Assembly: GCA_900557175.1 (NCBI GenBank)
Contig: USSL01000065.1
Span: 1-8,358, forward strand
Reading direction: 5' to 3'
Source: an uncultured Eubacteriales bacterium
GTDB taxonomy: Bacteria; Bacillota; Clostridia; Lachnospirales; Lachnospiraceae
Length of the DNA: 8,358 nucleotides
In this document: one piece after another, positions 1-6,324 of the stretch
Numbering within the stretch: the first letter of the stretch is position 1
How the letters are laid out: every line of letters begins with the position of its first letter
Translations under genes and position numbers: made by a program
The notes under the pieces: model-generated
Told to the model about the DNA's origin: nothing
Seen by the model: the letters and a program-made list of their open reading frames with translations, nothing else
Databases searched by the model: none

Positions 1-10
1 GGTGTTATTC

Positions 11-2608
11 TTGAAAGAACATTTTAATATTACAGGCATGAGCTGCTCTGCCTGCTCCGCTCATGTTGAAAAAAGTGTGGCCAAACTGCCCGGCATAAAA
101 AATGTTACAGTAAATCTTTTAGCTAACAACATGACAGTCGATTATGACGAAACGCAGCTTTCTTCCGCCCAAATATGCACGGCTGTTGAAAATGCCGGTT
201 ACGGCGCAAGCCCTCAGTCTTCAGAAAACAAAAAATCAGATTCCATTAAACCACCGGTCATTGATACAGGCATTAAAAATATGCGGTTCCGGCTGACCGT
301 ATCTATTCTGTTTATGATTGTCATTATGTACATTGCCATGGGATCTATGGCCGGGCTGCCCCAGCCGCCGTTTTTAATGGGTGAAGAAAATGCGGTTATT
401 TTCGCTTTTACCCAATTTTTACTTTCGCTGCCTGTTATTTATGTCAACCGAAAATATTTTATCAACGGCTTTAAGATGCTTTTTAGGGGCGTCCCGAATA
501 TGGACACGTTGATTGCCGTCGGTTCAGGTGCTTCCTTAGTTTACGGCATTTTTGCAATTTACCAGATGGCCTACGGCTTCGGTCATGGCAATATGAGCCT
601 TGTCCACCAATATATGCACGATTTATATTTTGAATCCGCCGTGATGATTCTGACATTAATTACACTCGGAAAATATATGGAAACGCGCTCAAAGGGTAAA
701 ACCTCCGAAGCCATTGAAAAGCTTATCAATCTTGCACCAAAAACAGCAATCCGGCTAAACGGAGACACTGAAGAAGAAATCCCCGTCAAAGCCGTGCGTG
801 CCGGCGATATTCTGCTGATTCGCCCCGGCACAAGTATCCCTGTAGACGGCACAGTAATTTCAGGTTACTCGGCCGTCAATGAGGCTGCGCTTACCGGCGA
901 AAGTATTCCTGTTGAAAAATGCGAAGGTGACCGGGTGCTTTCCGCCGCAGTCAACGGCACCGGCGTTTTAAAAATCCGCGCTGATAAGGTCGGCGAGGAC
1001 AGTACCCTCTCTCAGATTATCCGCCTTGTGGAGGAGGCAAGTGCCAGCAAAGCGCCGATTGCCCGCCTCGCCGATAAAGTCAGCGGTATTTTTGTACCGG
1101 CAGTCATGACTATTGCCGCCATAACCTTTATCGTGTGGTATTTTATTGCCGGACAGACATTCAGTTTTTCTTTATCAACAGCAATTGCCGTCCTCGTCAT
1201 TTCCTGTCCGTGCGCCCTCGGTCTTGCAACCCCTGTCGCCATTATGGTCGGTACCGGCAAAGGCGCCGGCAACGGTATTTTAATTAAATCCGGCGATGCC
1301 TTAGAAACAGCGCACAAGATTGATACCGTTGTCATGGATAAAACAGGAACGATTACTTTTGGAAAGCCGTCCGTTACCGACATTTATCCGGCTGAAAATA
1401 TTTCCTCAGATACACTTTTAACTATTGCTGCATCACTTGAGCGATTTTCAGAGCATCCGCTTGCCGGTGCTATCACCGAAGCTGCTGCCGAAAAAAATAT
1501 AGAACTTTTGAAAACCGAAGATTTCGATGCCATGCCTGGGCTCGGCATCCGCGGACGCATTAACGGCGACGACGTTCTTGCTGGAAATCCAAAATTTCTA
1601 AAAAGTGAAAAAACAGACCTGGGCAATTTTGAAGCTATCGGTGAACAGCTGGCTTCCGAAGGAAAGACACCGCTTTATTTTGCCCGTCATCAAAAGCTTA
1701 TAGGTCTCATTGCCGTCGCCGATACAGTCAAGCCGACAAGCAAAACAGCCATTGACGAGTTTCATCATATGGGCATTGATGTTGTTATGCTCACAGGTGA
1801 TAATAAACGCACGGCCGAAGCGATAGGCCGCCAAATCGGCGCTGATACTGTCATTTCCGAGGTCCTGCCTCAGAATAAAGAGCAGGTCATCCGCACCCTT
1901 CAGGAGAAACACAAAACCGTTGCCATGATTGGTGACGGTATCAACGATGCCCCGGCCTTAACCCGTGCTGATGTCGGTATTGCCATTGGCGCCGGTATGG
2001 ATATTGCCATCGAAGCAGCCGACATCGTGCTTATGAAAAGCAAGCTGACTGACGCCGTGACTGCAATCCAGCTCTCCCGTGCTGTCATAAAAAATATTAA
2101 AGAAAACCTGTTTTGGGCTTTCTTTTACAACACAATCGGAATTCCTTTAGCCGCCGGCATCTTCTTTACCACCTTAGGGCTTAAGCTTAATCCGATGATT
2201 GGCGCAGCCACCATGAGCTTAAGCTCCGTCTGCGTTGTATCTAATGCCCTACGGCTGAAATTTTTCAAGCCAAAATTTCATACGGCAGATGCCGACGTTA
2301 TCTCAGATACAGACACCTGCAAAGCAATTACAAGTCCGGCTTCCTGCCCATCTAAAGCAGAAGCCTCAAAAAATAAAATTAAAGAAAGTGAGTGTTATTC
2401 TATGGAAAAAACAATGATTATTGAAGGTATGATGTGCCCGCACTGCAGCGGCAGAGTAACTCAGGTATTAAACGACATCGACGGTGTTTCGGCTGTCGTT
2501 AATCTTGAAGAAAAGAATGCAAAAATCACACTGAGCAAAGAAGTTTCAGACGAAGCTTTAACAAAAGCTGTCACTGACGCCGGCTACACCGTTGTTTCCT
2601 TAAACTGA
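11..2608 (+). CDS. copA: Copper-exporting P1B-type ATPase CopA with C-terminal CopZ-like domain
   Basis: Cytoplasmic-membrane pump that uses ATP to export Cu(I). Numbered from the TTG start (865 aa): an N-terminal HMA domain with the MSCSAC metal site (C12, C15), about eight membrane segments (first pair near 94-148), the TGES actuator motif at 295-298, the CPC ion-site motif at 399-401, the phosphorylated Asp of DKTGT at 443, SEHPL (H482-P483), and GDGIND at 641-646. YN (706-707) and MSLSS (735-739) in the last two helices are the Cu(I)-type (P1B-1) signature. A Cys-containing linker (C770, C779, C795) leads to a second HMA domain with MMCPHC (C809, C812). I chose TTG at 11 because its context resembles the csoR start downstream; GTG at 2 is the alternative, and the ribosome site is cut by the window edge. 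csoR follows 14 bases after the stop, so the pair is probably one Cu-induced operon. Confidence 0.95.
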   Translation: MKEHFNITGMSCSACSAHVEKSVAKLPGIKNVTVNLLANNMTVDYDETQLSSAQICTAVENAGYGASPQSSENKKSDSIKPPVIDTGIKNMRFRLTVSILFMIVIMYIAMGSMAGLPQPPFLMGEENAVIFAFTQFLLSLPVIYVNRKYFINGFKMLFRGVPNMDTLIAVGSGASLVYGIFAIYQMAYGFGHGNMSLVHQYMHDLYFESAVMILTLITLGKYMETRSKGKTSEAIEKLINLAPKTAIRLNGDTEEEIPVKAVRAGDILLIRPGTSIPVDGTVISGYSAVNEAALTGESIPVEKCEGDRVLSAAVNGTGVLKIRADKVGEDSTLSQIIRLVEEASASKAPIARLADKVSGIFVPAVMTIAAITFIVWYFIAGQTFSFSLSTAIAVLVISCPCALGLATPVAIMVGTGKGAGNGILIKSGDALETAHKIDTVVMDKTGTITFGKPSVTDIYPAENISSDTLLTIAASLERFSEHPLAGAITEAAAEKNIELLKTEDFDAMPGLGIRGRINGDDVLAGNPKFLKSEKTDLGNFEAIGEQLASEGKTPLYFARHQKLIGLIAVADTVKPTSKTAIDEFHHMGIDVVMLTGDNKRTAEAIGRQIGADTVISEVLPQNKEQVIRTLQEKHKTVAMIGDGINDAPALTRADVGIAIGAGMDIAIEAADIVLMKSKLTDAVTAIQLSRAVIKNIKENLFWAFFYNTIGIPLAAGIFFTTLGLKLNPMIGAATMSLSSVCVVSNALRLKFFKPKFHTADADVISDTDTCKAITSPASCPSKAEASKNKIKESECYSMEKTMIIEGMMCPHCSGRVTQVLNDIDGVSAVVNLEEKNAKITLSKEVSDEALTKAVTDAGYTVVSLN
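2402..2608 (+). other. Possible internal start giving a free CopZ-like copper chaperone
   Basis: The ATG at 2402 is in frame with copA and would yield a 68-residue protein beginning [15 protein letters not shown]. This is a complete HMA/CopZ fold in length (stand-alone CopZ proteins are about 68-69 aa), with the CxxC copper site. Upstream is a weak purine-rich stretch, AAAGTGAG, about nine bases before the ATG, so initiation is possible but not strong. The reading is inference: the same bases are certainly translated as the C-terminal domain of CopA. Production of a separate chaperone from copA is known in E. coli by another mechanism (frameshifting). Confidence 0.3.
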
Positions 2609-2610
2609 TT

Positions 2611-2615
2611 GGAGG
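2611..2615 (+). promoter_or_regulatory. Ribosome binding site for csoR (fixes the TTG start)
   Basis: GGAGG lies seven bases before a TTG codon at 2623. No ATG or GTG in this frame gives the full conserved CsoR N-terminus, so the Shine-Dalgarno sequence decides the unusual TTG start. Confidence 0.85.
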
Positions 2616-2622
2616 CGTTTTC

Positions 2623-2886
2623 TTGAAAGCAGACAAAACCAAAATTACCCGCCTTCTAAAAACAGCCCGCGGCCAGCTGGACGGTATTATAAACATGGTT
2701 GAGGATGACCGCTACTGTATCGATATCTCCAACCAGATATTGGCCGCGCAGGCCATCCTTACAAAAGTAAACAAAGAAATACTCCACGCCCATATGGAAC
2801 ACTGCGTCAAACAATCACTCGGAAACGCAGACTCGGATAAAAAAATCGAAGAAATCCTTGCGGTGATGGATAAAATGATGAAGTGA
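2623..2886 (+). CDS. csoR: Copper-sensing transcriptional repressor CsoR
   Basis: An 87-residue all-helical CsoR/RcnR-family protein (DUF156). In this family the tetramer binds operator DNA without metal and releases it when Cu(I) binds. The Cu(I) ligand set is visible: C32 (DDRYCID), H57 and C61 (HAHMEHC). The spacing, 25 then 4 residues, equals that of the Cys-His-Cys site of Mycobacterium tuberculosis CsoR, which favours Cu(I) over the Ni/Co, formaldehyde or persulfide branches. The family's N-terminal basic stretch (KITRLLKTARGQLDGI) is present. It starts at TTG 2623 behind a GGAGG site, 14 bases after the copA stop, so it is probably co-transcribed with copA and autoregulated from a promoter left of the window. 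No strong terminator follows it. Confidence 0.93.
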   Translation: MKADKTKITRLLKTARGQLDGIINMVEDDRYCIDISNQILAAQAILTKVNKEILHAHMEHCVKQSLGNADSDKKIEEILAVMDKMMK

Positions 2887-2939
2887 GAACTAAAAAAACA
2901 ATCCAGCATATATCTAAACTTTTTATAAATCCAATATTT

Positions 2940-2969
2940 TAGCATTGACACTGCATTTCTTCAATGCTA
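2940..2969. repeat. Perfect 9-bp inverted repeat over a promoter
   Basis: TAGCATTGA (2940-2948) is the exact reverse complement of TCAATGCTA (2961-2969), separated by 12 bases. The left arm covers the first four bases of the -35 box and the right arm enters the -10 box, as expected for a repressor operator. It could instead be a weak AT-rich terminator for csoR, since TATTTTTAT follows one base later, but the 9-bp stem has only three G-C pairs. Confidence 0.6.
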
Positions 2970-2973
2970 GTAT
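2945..2973 (+). promoter_or_regulatory. Sigma-A-type promoter for the coiled-coil gene
   Basis: Consensus -35 TTGACA at 2945-2950, a 17-base spacer, and -10 TAGTAT at 2968-2973 with a TG one base before it (extended -10). Transcription would start near 2980 and leave an untranslated leader of about 95 bases before the ATG at 3077. This separates the coiled-coil gene from the cop operon. Confidence 0.65.
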
Positions 2974-3076
2974 TTTTATAAAGAGGTTTATAGAATTCGT
3001 CCACAAAAGATAAATTTTCGAAAATAACTGGTACATATTCATCAATACACCTGAACTATAAAATGGAGGAATTCCT

Positions 3077-3574
3077 ATGCTTGAACCTAAAGATTTGGAA
3101 ATGATTTCGTCACTTTTTCACCAAAATCTTCAGCCGCTCATTGACGTAAACAACATCGTTGTAAAAAAGGTCGAACGACTTGAAAATGATGTCGCTGAAC
3201 TTAAAACTGATGTCGCAACACTCAAAACCGAGGTCGCTGAACTGAAGGCCGATGTTGCAACACTCAAAACCGAGGTCGCTGAACTGAAAGGCAATGTTGC
3301 CACACTCAAAACCGAGGTTGAACAGCTCAAAACAGATGTTTCTGATTTACAACAGAATTTCTCTACTCTGAATCAGCGCGTACTTAATATTGAGCTGACT
3401 TTAGAAAATGAGACAAACAAAAATATTCGTATCATTGCCGAAGGGCATCTTGATTTAAGCCGCAGATTTACTGAGGCTTCTAAAATAAGCGAAGAAGATG
3501 AGATGATGAAGCTTCGGGTAACAACGCTCGAAAATGAAGTCCGAAAAATCAAAACACATTTAGAAATTGCTTAA
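3077..3574 (+). CDS. Coiled-coil repeat protein of unknown function
   Basis: A 165-residue soluble protein with no signal peptide, membrane segment or cysteine. I do not recognise a named function. The start is ATG 3077, seven bases after GGAGG (3065-3069). Residues 1-37 form a non-repetitive head (MLEPKDLEMISSLF). Residues 38-93 are eight consecutive heptads of the type (D/E)VAxLKx, with Val and Leu at the core positions, giving an ideal coiled coil. The tail (about residues 109-165) reads ENETNKNIRIIAEGHLDLSRR and then a second predicted helix; this tail resembles small hypothetical proteins of Bacillota as far as I remember. It is likely an oligomer or a scaffold, but that is inference. 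The gene has its own promoter, a dyad that may be an operator, and a terminator, so it looks like a single-gene unit unrelated to copper. Confidence 0.85.
   Translation: MLEPKDLEMISSLFHQNLQPLIDVNNIVVKKVERLENDVAELKTDVATLKTEVAELKADVATLKTEVAELKGNVATLKTEVEQLKTDVSDLQQNFSTLNQRVLNIELTLENETNKNIRIIAEGHLDLSRRFTEASKISEEDEMMKLRVTTLENEVRKIKTHLEIA
3188..3355 (+). repeat. Tandem 21/42-bp repeats encoding heptads
   Basis: Eight 21-bp heptad units run from 3188. The second to seventh pair into 42-bp units starting at 3209, 3251 and 3293. The 14-base core CTCAAAACCGAGGT recurs exactly at 3221, 3263 and 3305. The first two 42-bp units differ at three positions by my count; the third is more diverged. Unit copy number would change protein length in 14-residue (two-heptad) steps without breaking the frame. 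Confidence 0.9.
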
Positions 3575-3577
3575 CTT

Positions 3578-3617
3578 AAAGGGGACTGTGTACCATAAAA
3601 GGCACGCAGTCCTCTTT
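3578..3617. terminator. Hairpin terminator between convergent genes
   Basis: Arms at 3578-3594 and 3601-3617 form a stem of about 17 bp with a six-base loop. In the plus-strand RNA it has two G-U wobbles and one A-C mismatch; in the minus-strand RNA the wobbles become mismatches, so the structure best serves the coiled-coil gene. The stem begins with AAA and ends with TTT, giving a modest U-tract. It probably also limits read-through of the phosphatase gene from the other side. Confidence 0.75.
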
Positions 3618-3628
3618 AATTAACGATT

Positions 3629-4414
3629 TTACGCCTCGCCATTTTTACAGATATCTCCTACACCGTTAAGTACAACCGACGGCCGGTAGGCGTATTTTTT
3701 CATTGTTTCCCTTGTTGTAATACCCGATAATACAAGTACAGTCATCATACCGCTTTCCATCCCCGAAACAATGTCTGTGTCCATTCTGTCGCCGATCATT
3801 ACAGCTTCTCCGGAATGGCAATTCAACAATTTAAGTCCAGTACGCATCATTAAAGGATTCGGTTTACCACAAAAATAAGCCTGTGTGCCTGTTGCAATTT
3901 CTATCGGTGCAATGAGTGCGCCGCAGGCAGGCATAATGCCTTTTTCAATCGGGCCCGATATATCCGAGTTTGCACCAATAAGCTTTGCACCTTTTAAAAC
4001 AAGATTTGTCGCCTTTGTCAGTGTATCTAAAGAATAGGATTTTCCCTCGCCGACAACGACATAGTCCGGATCTACGTCATTCATCATAATACCTGCATCA
4101 TAAAGCGCATTTAACAGTCCGGCCTCACCGATGGCATATACCGAACACCCCGGCGCCTGCTCTTTTAAAAATGCCGCCGTCGCAAGCGCACTTGTATAAA
4201 AATGTTCTTCCGGAACATCAAGCCCCATACGCGCAAGCTTCTGATTCAATTCTCTTGGCGTATAGCCGCTGTTATTTGTCAAAAATAAATACTCTTTCTT
4301 TTCATCCTTAAGCCACTGTATAAATTCCGGCACTCCCGGCAAAATCTGGTTACCGTGATAAATCACGCCGTCCATATCGCATATAAAACCTTTTTTCGTT
4401 CTGAAATCAAACAT
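3629..4414 (-). CDS. HAD-IIA family phosphatase, NagD-like
   Basis: A 261-residue cytoplasmic phosphatase of the haloacid dehalogenase superfamily, subclass IIA (NagD/PGP type), which hydrolyses small phosphorylated metabolites. All four HAD motifs are visible: the DMDGV nucleophile loop (D13 nucleophile, D15 acid/base), TNNSG (T46-G50), the motif III lysine in CGKPNP (K184), and GDRMDTD (D209, D214) for magnesium. The stretch between motifs II and III is the C2-type cap. Length fits the family. ATG 4414 is preceded by GGAGGAG with a five-base gap. The exact substrate cannot be read from sequence; NagD itself acts on nucleotide and sugar phosphates. The acetyltransferase gene ends 118 bases upstream on the same strand with no clear terminator between, so co-transcription is possible. 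Confidence 0.93.
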   Translation of the reverse strand: MFDFRTKKGFICDMDGVIYHGNQILPGVPEFIQWLKDEKKEYLFLTNNSGYTPRELNQKLARMGLDVPEEHFYTSALATAAFLKEQAPGCSVYAIGEAGLLNALYDAGIMMNDVDPDYVVVGEGKSYSLDTLTKATNLVLKGAKLIGANSDISGPIEKGIMPACGALIAPIEIATGTQAYFCGKPNPLMMRTGLKLLNCHSGEAVMIGDRMDTDIVSGMESGMMTVLVLSGITTRETMKKYAYRPSVVLNGVGDICKNGEA

Positions 4415-4481
4415 TTTGTCTCCTCCAATATTATCCTGATATTCACATCTTATTTTACACTGCTATTGTAATTATTGCCGT

Positions 4482-4497
4482 ATTTTACAAGTAAAAT
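4482..4497. promoter_or_regulatory. 16-bp palindrome upstream of the HAD phosphatase
   Basis: ATTTTACAAGTAAAAT has two perfect 7-bp arms around a 2-bp centre. The sequence TATTTTACA, carrying one arm, occurs again at 4451-4459, exactly 30 bp (about three helical turns) from its copy at 4481-4489. This layout suggests a dimeric regulator site with an extra half-site, but the region is AT-rich, I find no convincing -35/-10 pair, and the palindrome could be chance. Confidence 0.3.
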
Positions 4498-4532
4498 TTA
4501 TGTAATCTTATCCTGCGGCAGTACCCTCTTAC

Positions 4533-5045
4533 TTATTCATTTATCACCTTTTCAAAGGCAATCCTCAAAGCGCCGTCTGAAAGCGTTATTTCTCCGCAAT
4601 AAATAAATCCATTTTTAAGAAGCCACTGCTGCATCACATCATTATCCTTGTGGGTATCCATGCGTATGCTTCCGATTTTTCTCTGCCTGCAAAGTTCCTG
4701 TGCATAACAAAGAAGCTTTGTTGCCGCACCGCGGCGCACCTCTCCTTGTGCCGCCGCAATTCTGTGAATCACAGCGTAGCTTGTATTTTCACCGGTCAGC
4801 CACTGTCCGCCGGTAATCACATCATAAGTCGGCTCACCGCGAAACGAAATCACTGCCGTCGCCCCAATGTCTTTTTCATCTGTCAGTATATAACTCTCGC
4901 CATTTTCAACATCTGCCGCAATAATATCTCTGTCTGGATAACCGTCCTGCCACTGATCCACACCTCTTTGACGAAGTCTTTCCTTTGCAGCCGAAAAAAT
5001 CGGCATAAGCTTTTCAATATCCTTGCTTTGTGTTTTTCTTATCAT
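4533..5045 (-). CDS. GNAT family N-acetyltransferase
   Basis: A 170-residue acetyl-CoA-dependent acetyltransferase of the GNAT fold. It starts MIRKTQSKDIEKLMPIF, the usual first strand and helix of the family, and continues with QRGVDQW, common in clostridial members. The acetyl-CoA region is VRRGAATKLLCYAQ (103-116), a slightly atypical version of the Q/R-x-x-G-x-G/A loop because Val stands where Gln/Arg is usual. It is followed by IRMDTHKDN (127-135) and LKNGF (143-147), typical of the last core strands. I chose ATG 5045 because AGAGG stands six bases before it and the domain begins there. The open frame extends to 5105 but that part is the histidine-kinase remnant read in another frame. 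The acceptor substrate is unknown. Confidence 0.88.
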   Translation of the reverse strand: MIRKTQSKDIEKLMPIFSAAKERLRQRGVDQWQDGYPDRDIIAADVENGESYILTDEKDIGATAVISFRGEPTYDVITGGQWLTGENTSYAVIHRIAAAQGEVRRGAATKLLCYAQELCRQRKIGSIRMDTHKDNDVMQQWLLKNGFIYCGEITLSDGALRIAFEKVINE

Positions 5046-5245
5046 TTTCTGCCTCTGTCTGCTCCCACTCATATTTTCCGGCAATCTCCGGAAGTATAAT
5101 CTCAAATATCGTTACTTCATCTGCACAAGCATATATTTTTCCTGCTGTGCCTTTGGCATATCGCACACCTCATCCAAAAGATTTAAATAACCGACAACCG
5201 AGGTCATCAGTGTTTTAAGGTCATGGGCAAGTCCCGATGCCGTCA
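5014..5245 (-). pseudogene. Decayed sensor histidine kinase, truncated and internally deleted
   Basis: Two pieces of one kinase in different frames. Piece A (from about 5245) reads LTASGLAHDLKT then TSVVGYLNLLDE and DMPKAQQEKY: the phospho-acceptor (DHp) helix with the H-box His encoded at 5223-5225. This frame stops at 5112-5114. Piece B (from about 5142 to a TGA at 5014-5016) reads GKIYACADEVTIFEIILPE, which matches the end of a kinase ATPase domain, usually HGGKIYAxS..TxFxIxLP, followed by a short charged tail. The membrane part, HAMP, the rest of DHp and the N, G1, F and G2 boxes are missing. The join falls near GGAAAAATAT, which can belong to either piece, so a deletion at short shared sequence is plausible. 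Piece B overlaps the GNAT start by 32 bases, suggesting the intact kinase was once coupled to it. The H-box variant lacks the usual Pro after HDLKT. Not expected to be functional. Confidence 0.75.
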
Positions 5246-5316
5246 AAAGAAAAAGCCCTGTAAGAAACCTTGCCGCCATTGGCGGTCCTTTTACTCTTTA
5301 CCGGGCTTTTTCTTTT
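5245..5316 (-). terminator. Strong terminator of the degV-family gene, with nested hairpin
   Basis: Arms 5245-5264 and 5296-5316 (AAAAGAAAAAGCCC with its complement, then GTAA/TTAC after one mismatch) enclose a smaller perfect hairpin, CCGCC-ATT-GGCGG at 5273-5285. On the minus strand the outer stem ends GGGCTTTTTCTTTT, a good U-tract. The same structure read on the plus strand also ends in a T-rich run, but no plus-strand gene enters it. It starts 15 bases after the degV stop and its distal arm abuts the histidine-kinase remnant. Confidence 0.85.
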
Positions 5317-5330
5317 CTTTATAAACTTAT

Positions 5331-6191
5331 TTAATCGTATAACTTTGTAATACATCCAATGCCAAGTGCCCCCGGACCTGTATGGCAAGCAATGCTAAGA
5401 GGCAGTACTCCGCCGATAACTTCGTAGTCCGGAAATTCAGCTTTAACCGTTTCATGCCACGCCATTCCCGCAGCTTTATCGCCGGAATAGGCTGTGCCAA
5501 GCCAAAGCTTCTTTCCAGCAAAGCGGCCGTCAATCTCATCATGGAGCGCCTGAATCATAACCTTTTTGGCTGCCTTCCATCCGCGCACCTTTTTAAAAGC
5601 ATCCAGCTTGTCACCCTGTATCTGCAGCACCGGCTTAATATTTAAAACACTGCCGACTGCCGCGGCTGCAGGTGTCACTCTGCCGCCCTTTTTTAAATAC
5701 TTCAATGTATCAACTGTAATAAATATACTGGCATCAAGCGCCGTATCTTCCAAAATTCTTTGAATAGCCTCTGCACAATAACCCTGCTTTATAAAATAAA
5801 GAGCGTCAAGCACCGACTGGCGCTGTGTCACTGAAATACGCTTATTATCAACAACATAAACTCTGTCTTTATAATCCGAAGCAAGAATCTTTGCACTCTG
5901 GACTGAACTGCTTAAGCCGCCCGACATCGGTATGTAAATAACCGCATCGTTTGTCTGCAAAAGTCTGTCCCATGTATCTAAAAGCTCGCCCGGTGATGGC
6001 TGGGACGTTGAAATATCCGTATTCTCCGCAAGATGTGCAAAAAATTCCTCCTGCGTTAATGTTTTCCCTTCATAATAAACCTTATCATTAATGCAAAATG
6101 GCATAGAAATAAGACTGACACCCCATGCCTTTGCTTCTTCCGGAGTAATTCCGCTGTTTGTATCTACAGCGACTGCAATGCGCTCTGCCAT
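5331..6191 (-). CDS. DegV family fatty-acid-binding protein (FakB-like)
   Basis: A 286-residue DegV/EDD-domain protein. Family members bind a fatty acid in a buried pocket; FakB proteins present it to the kinase FakA so that exogenous fatty acids become acyl-phosphate for phospholipid synthesis. Visible family landmarks are VDTNSG (9-14) at the N-terminus, TSQPSPGE (62-69) near the carboxylate-binding site, MSGGLSSS (89-96), the RV..NIKPVL stretch in the middle, and ACHTGPGALGIG (268-279) with the conserved His270. Length is normal. ATG 6191 has GGAGAGG upstream. It is transcribed from its own consensus promoter and ends at a strong terminator, so it seems monocistronic. No fakA gene is seen here; these proteins often lie apart from it. 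Which fatty acid it prefers cannot be read. Confidence 0.93.
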   Translation of the reverse strand: MAERIAVAVDTNSGITPEEAKAWGVSLISMPFCINDKVYYEGKTLTQEEFFAHLAENTDISTSQPSPGELLDTWDRLLQTNDAVIYIPMSGGLSSSVQSAKILASDYKDRVYVVDNKRISVTQRQSVLDALYFIKQGYCAEAIQRILEDTALDASIFITVDTLKYLKKGGRVTPAAAAVGSVLNIKPVLQIQGDKLDAFKKVRGWKAAKKVMIQALHDEIDGRFAGKKLWLGTAYSGDKAAGMAWHETVKAEFPDYEVIGGVLPLSIACHTGPGALGIGCITKLYD

Positions 6192-6249
6192 AATATCCTC
6201 TCCATATCCTTCATACTTATTTTCTCTTAAGATAACAATATTTTGCGTT

Positions 6250-6264
6250 GCGCAGCATCTGCGC
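6250..6264 (-). promoter_or_regulatory. Hairpin in the degV leader
   Basis: GCGCAG and CTGCGC pair perfectly around a three-base loop (GCGCAGATGCTGCGC in the transcript), inside the leader. It is GC-rich in an AT-rich leader and has no U-tract behind it, so it is not a terminator; it may protect or regulate the mRNA. A 17-codon reading frame (MKAQMLRNAKYCYLKRK, 6270 to 6217) spans it but its purine-rich site is only two bases from the ATG, so I do not call it a gene. Confidence 0.4.
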
Positions 6265-6294
6265 TTTCATGTCCTTCCAACGGGCATTATTACC

Positions 6295-6322
6295 ATTATA
6301 CTCCAATTATAACTTTTGTCAA
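6295..6322 (-). promoter_or_regulatory. Consensus sigma-A promoter of the degV-family gene
   Basis: On the minus strand: TTGACA (6317-6322), a 16-base spacer, TATAAT (6295-6300). Both boxes are perfect consensus. The -35 box begins two bases beyond the stop codon of the protease gene (6325-6327). Expected transcript start is near 6288, giving a leader of about 97 bases. Confidence 0.85.
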
Positions 6323-6324
6323 AT

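Noticed and set aside
1012..1383. Several long minus-strand frames inside copA
   Set aside because: They mirror a confidently identified ATPase with all catalytic motifs; the frames lack initiation signals.
3014..3025. Perfect 12-bp palindrome ATTTTCGAAAAT in the leader of the coiled-coil gene
   Set aside because: Short and almost entirely A/T apart from a central CG; palindromes of this type are common by chance in AT-rich leaders. No promoter element is attached to it.
3067..3076. Palindrome AGGAATTCCT overlapping the ribosome site at ATG 3077
   Set aside because: It has no loop, so it cannot fold as a hairpin in one RNA; it is a by-product of the Shine-Dalgarno sequence next to ATTCCT.
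3130..3330. Minus-strand Ser/Thr-rich repetitive open frame
   Set aside because: It is the mirror of the heptad repeats of the coiled-coil gene; it has no ribosome site of its own and the plus-strand gene has a clear one.
4650..5099. Plus-strand open frame of about 149 codons
   Set aside because: Antisense to the GNAT gene, whose domain motifs are clear. The plus-strand translation has no recognisable family and no good ribosome site.
5112..5279. Minus-strand 55-codon open frame starting MAARFLTGLF with a possible AAAGGA site
   Set aside because: Its ATG lies in the inner hairpin of the degV terminator and its body is the truncated histidine-kinase stub. It is better explained as a pseudogene fragment than as a small protein.
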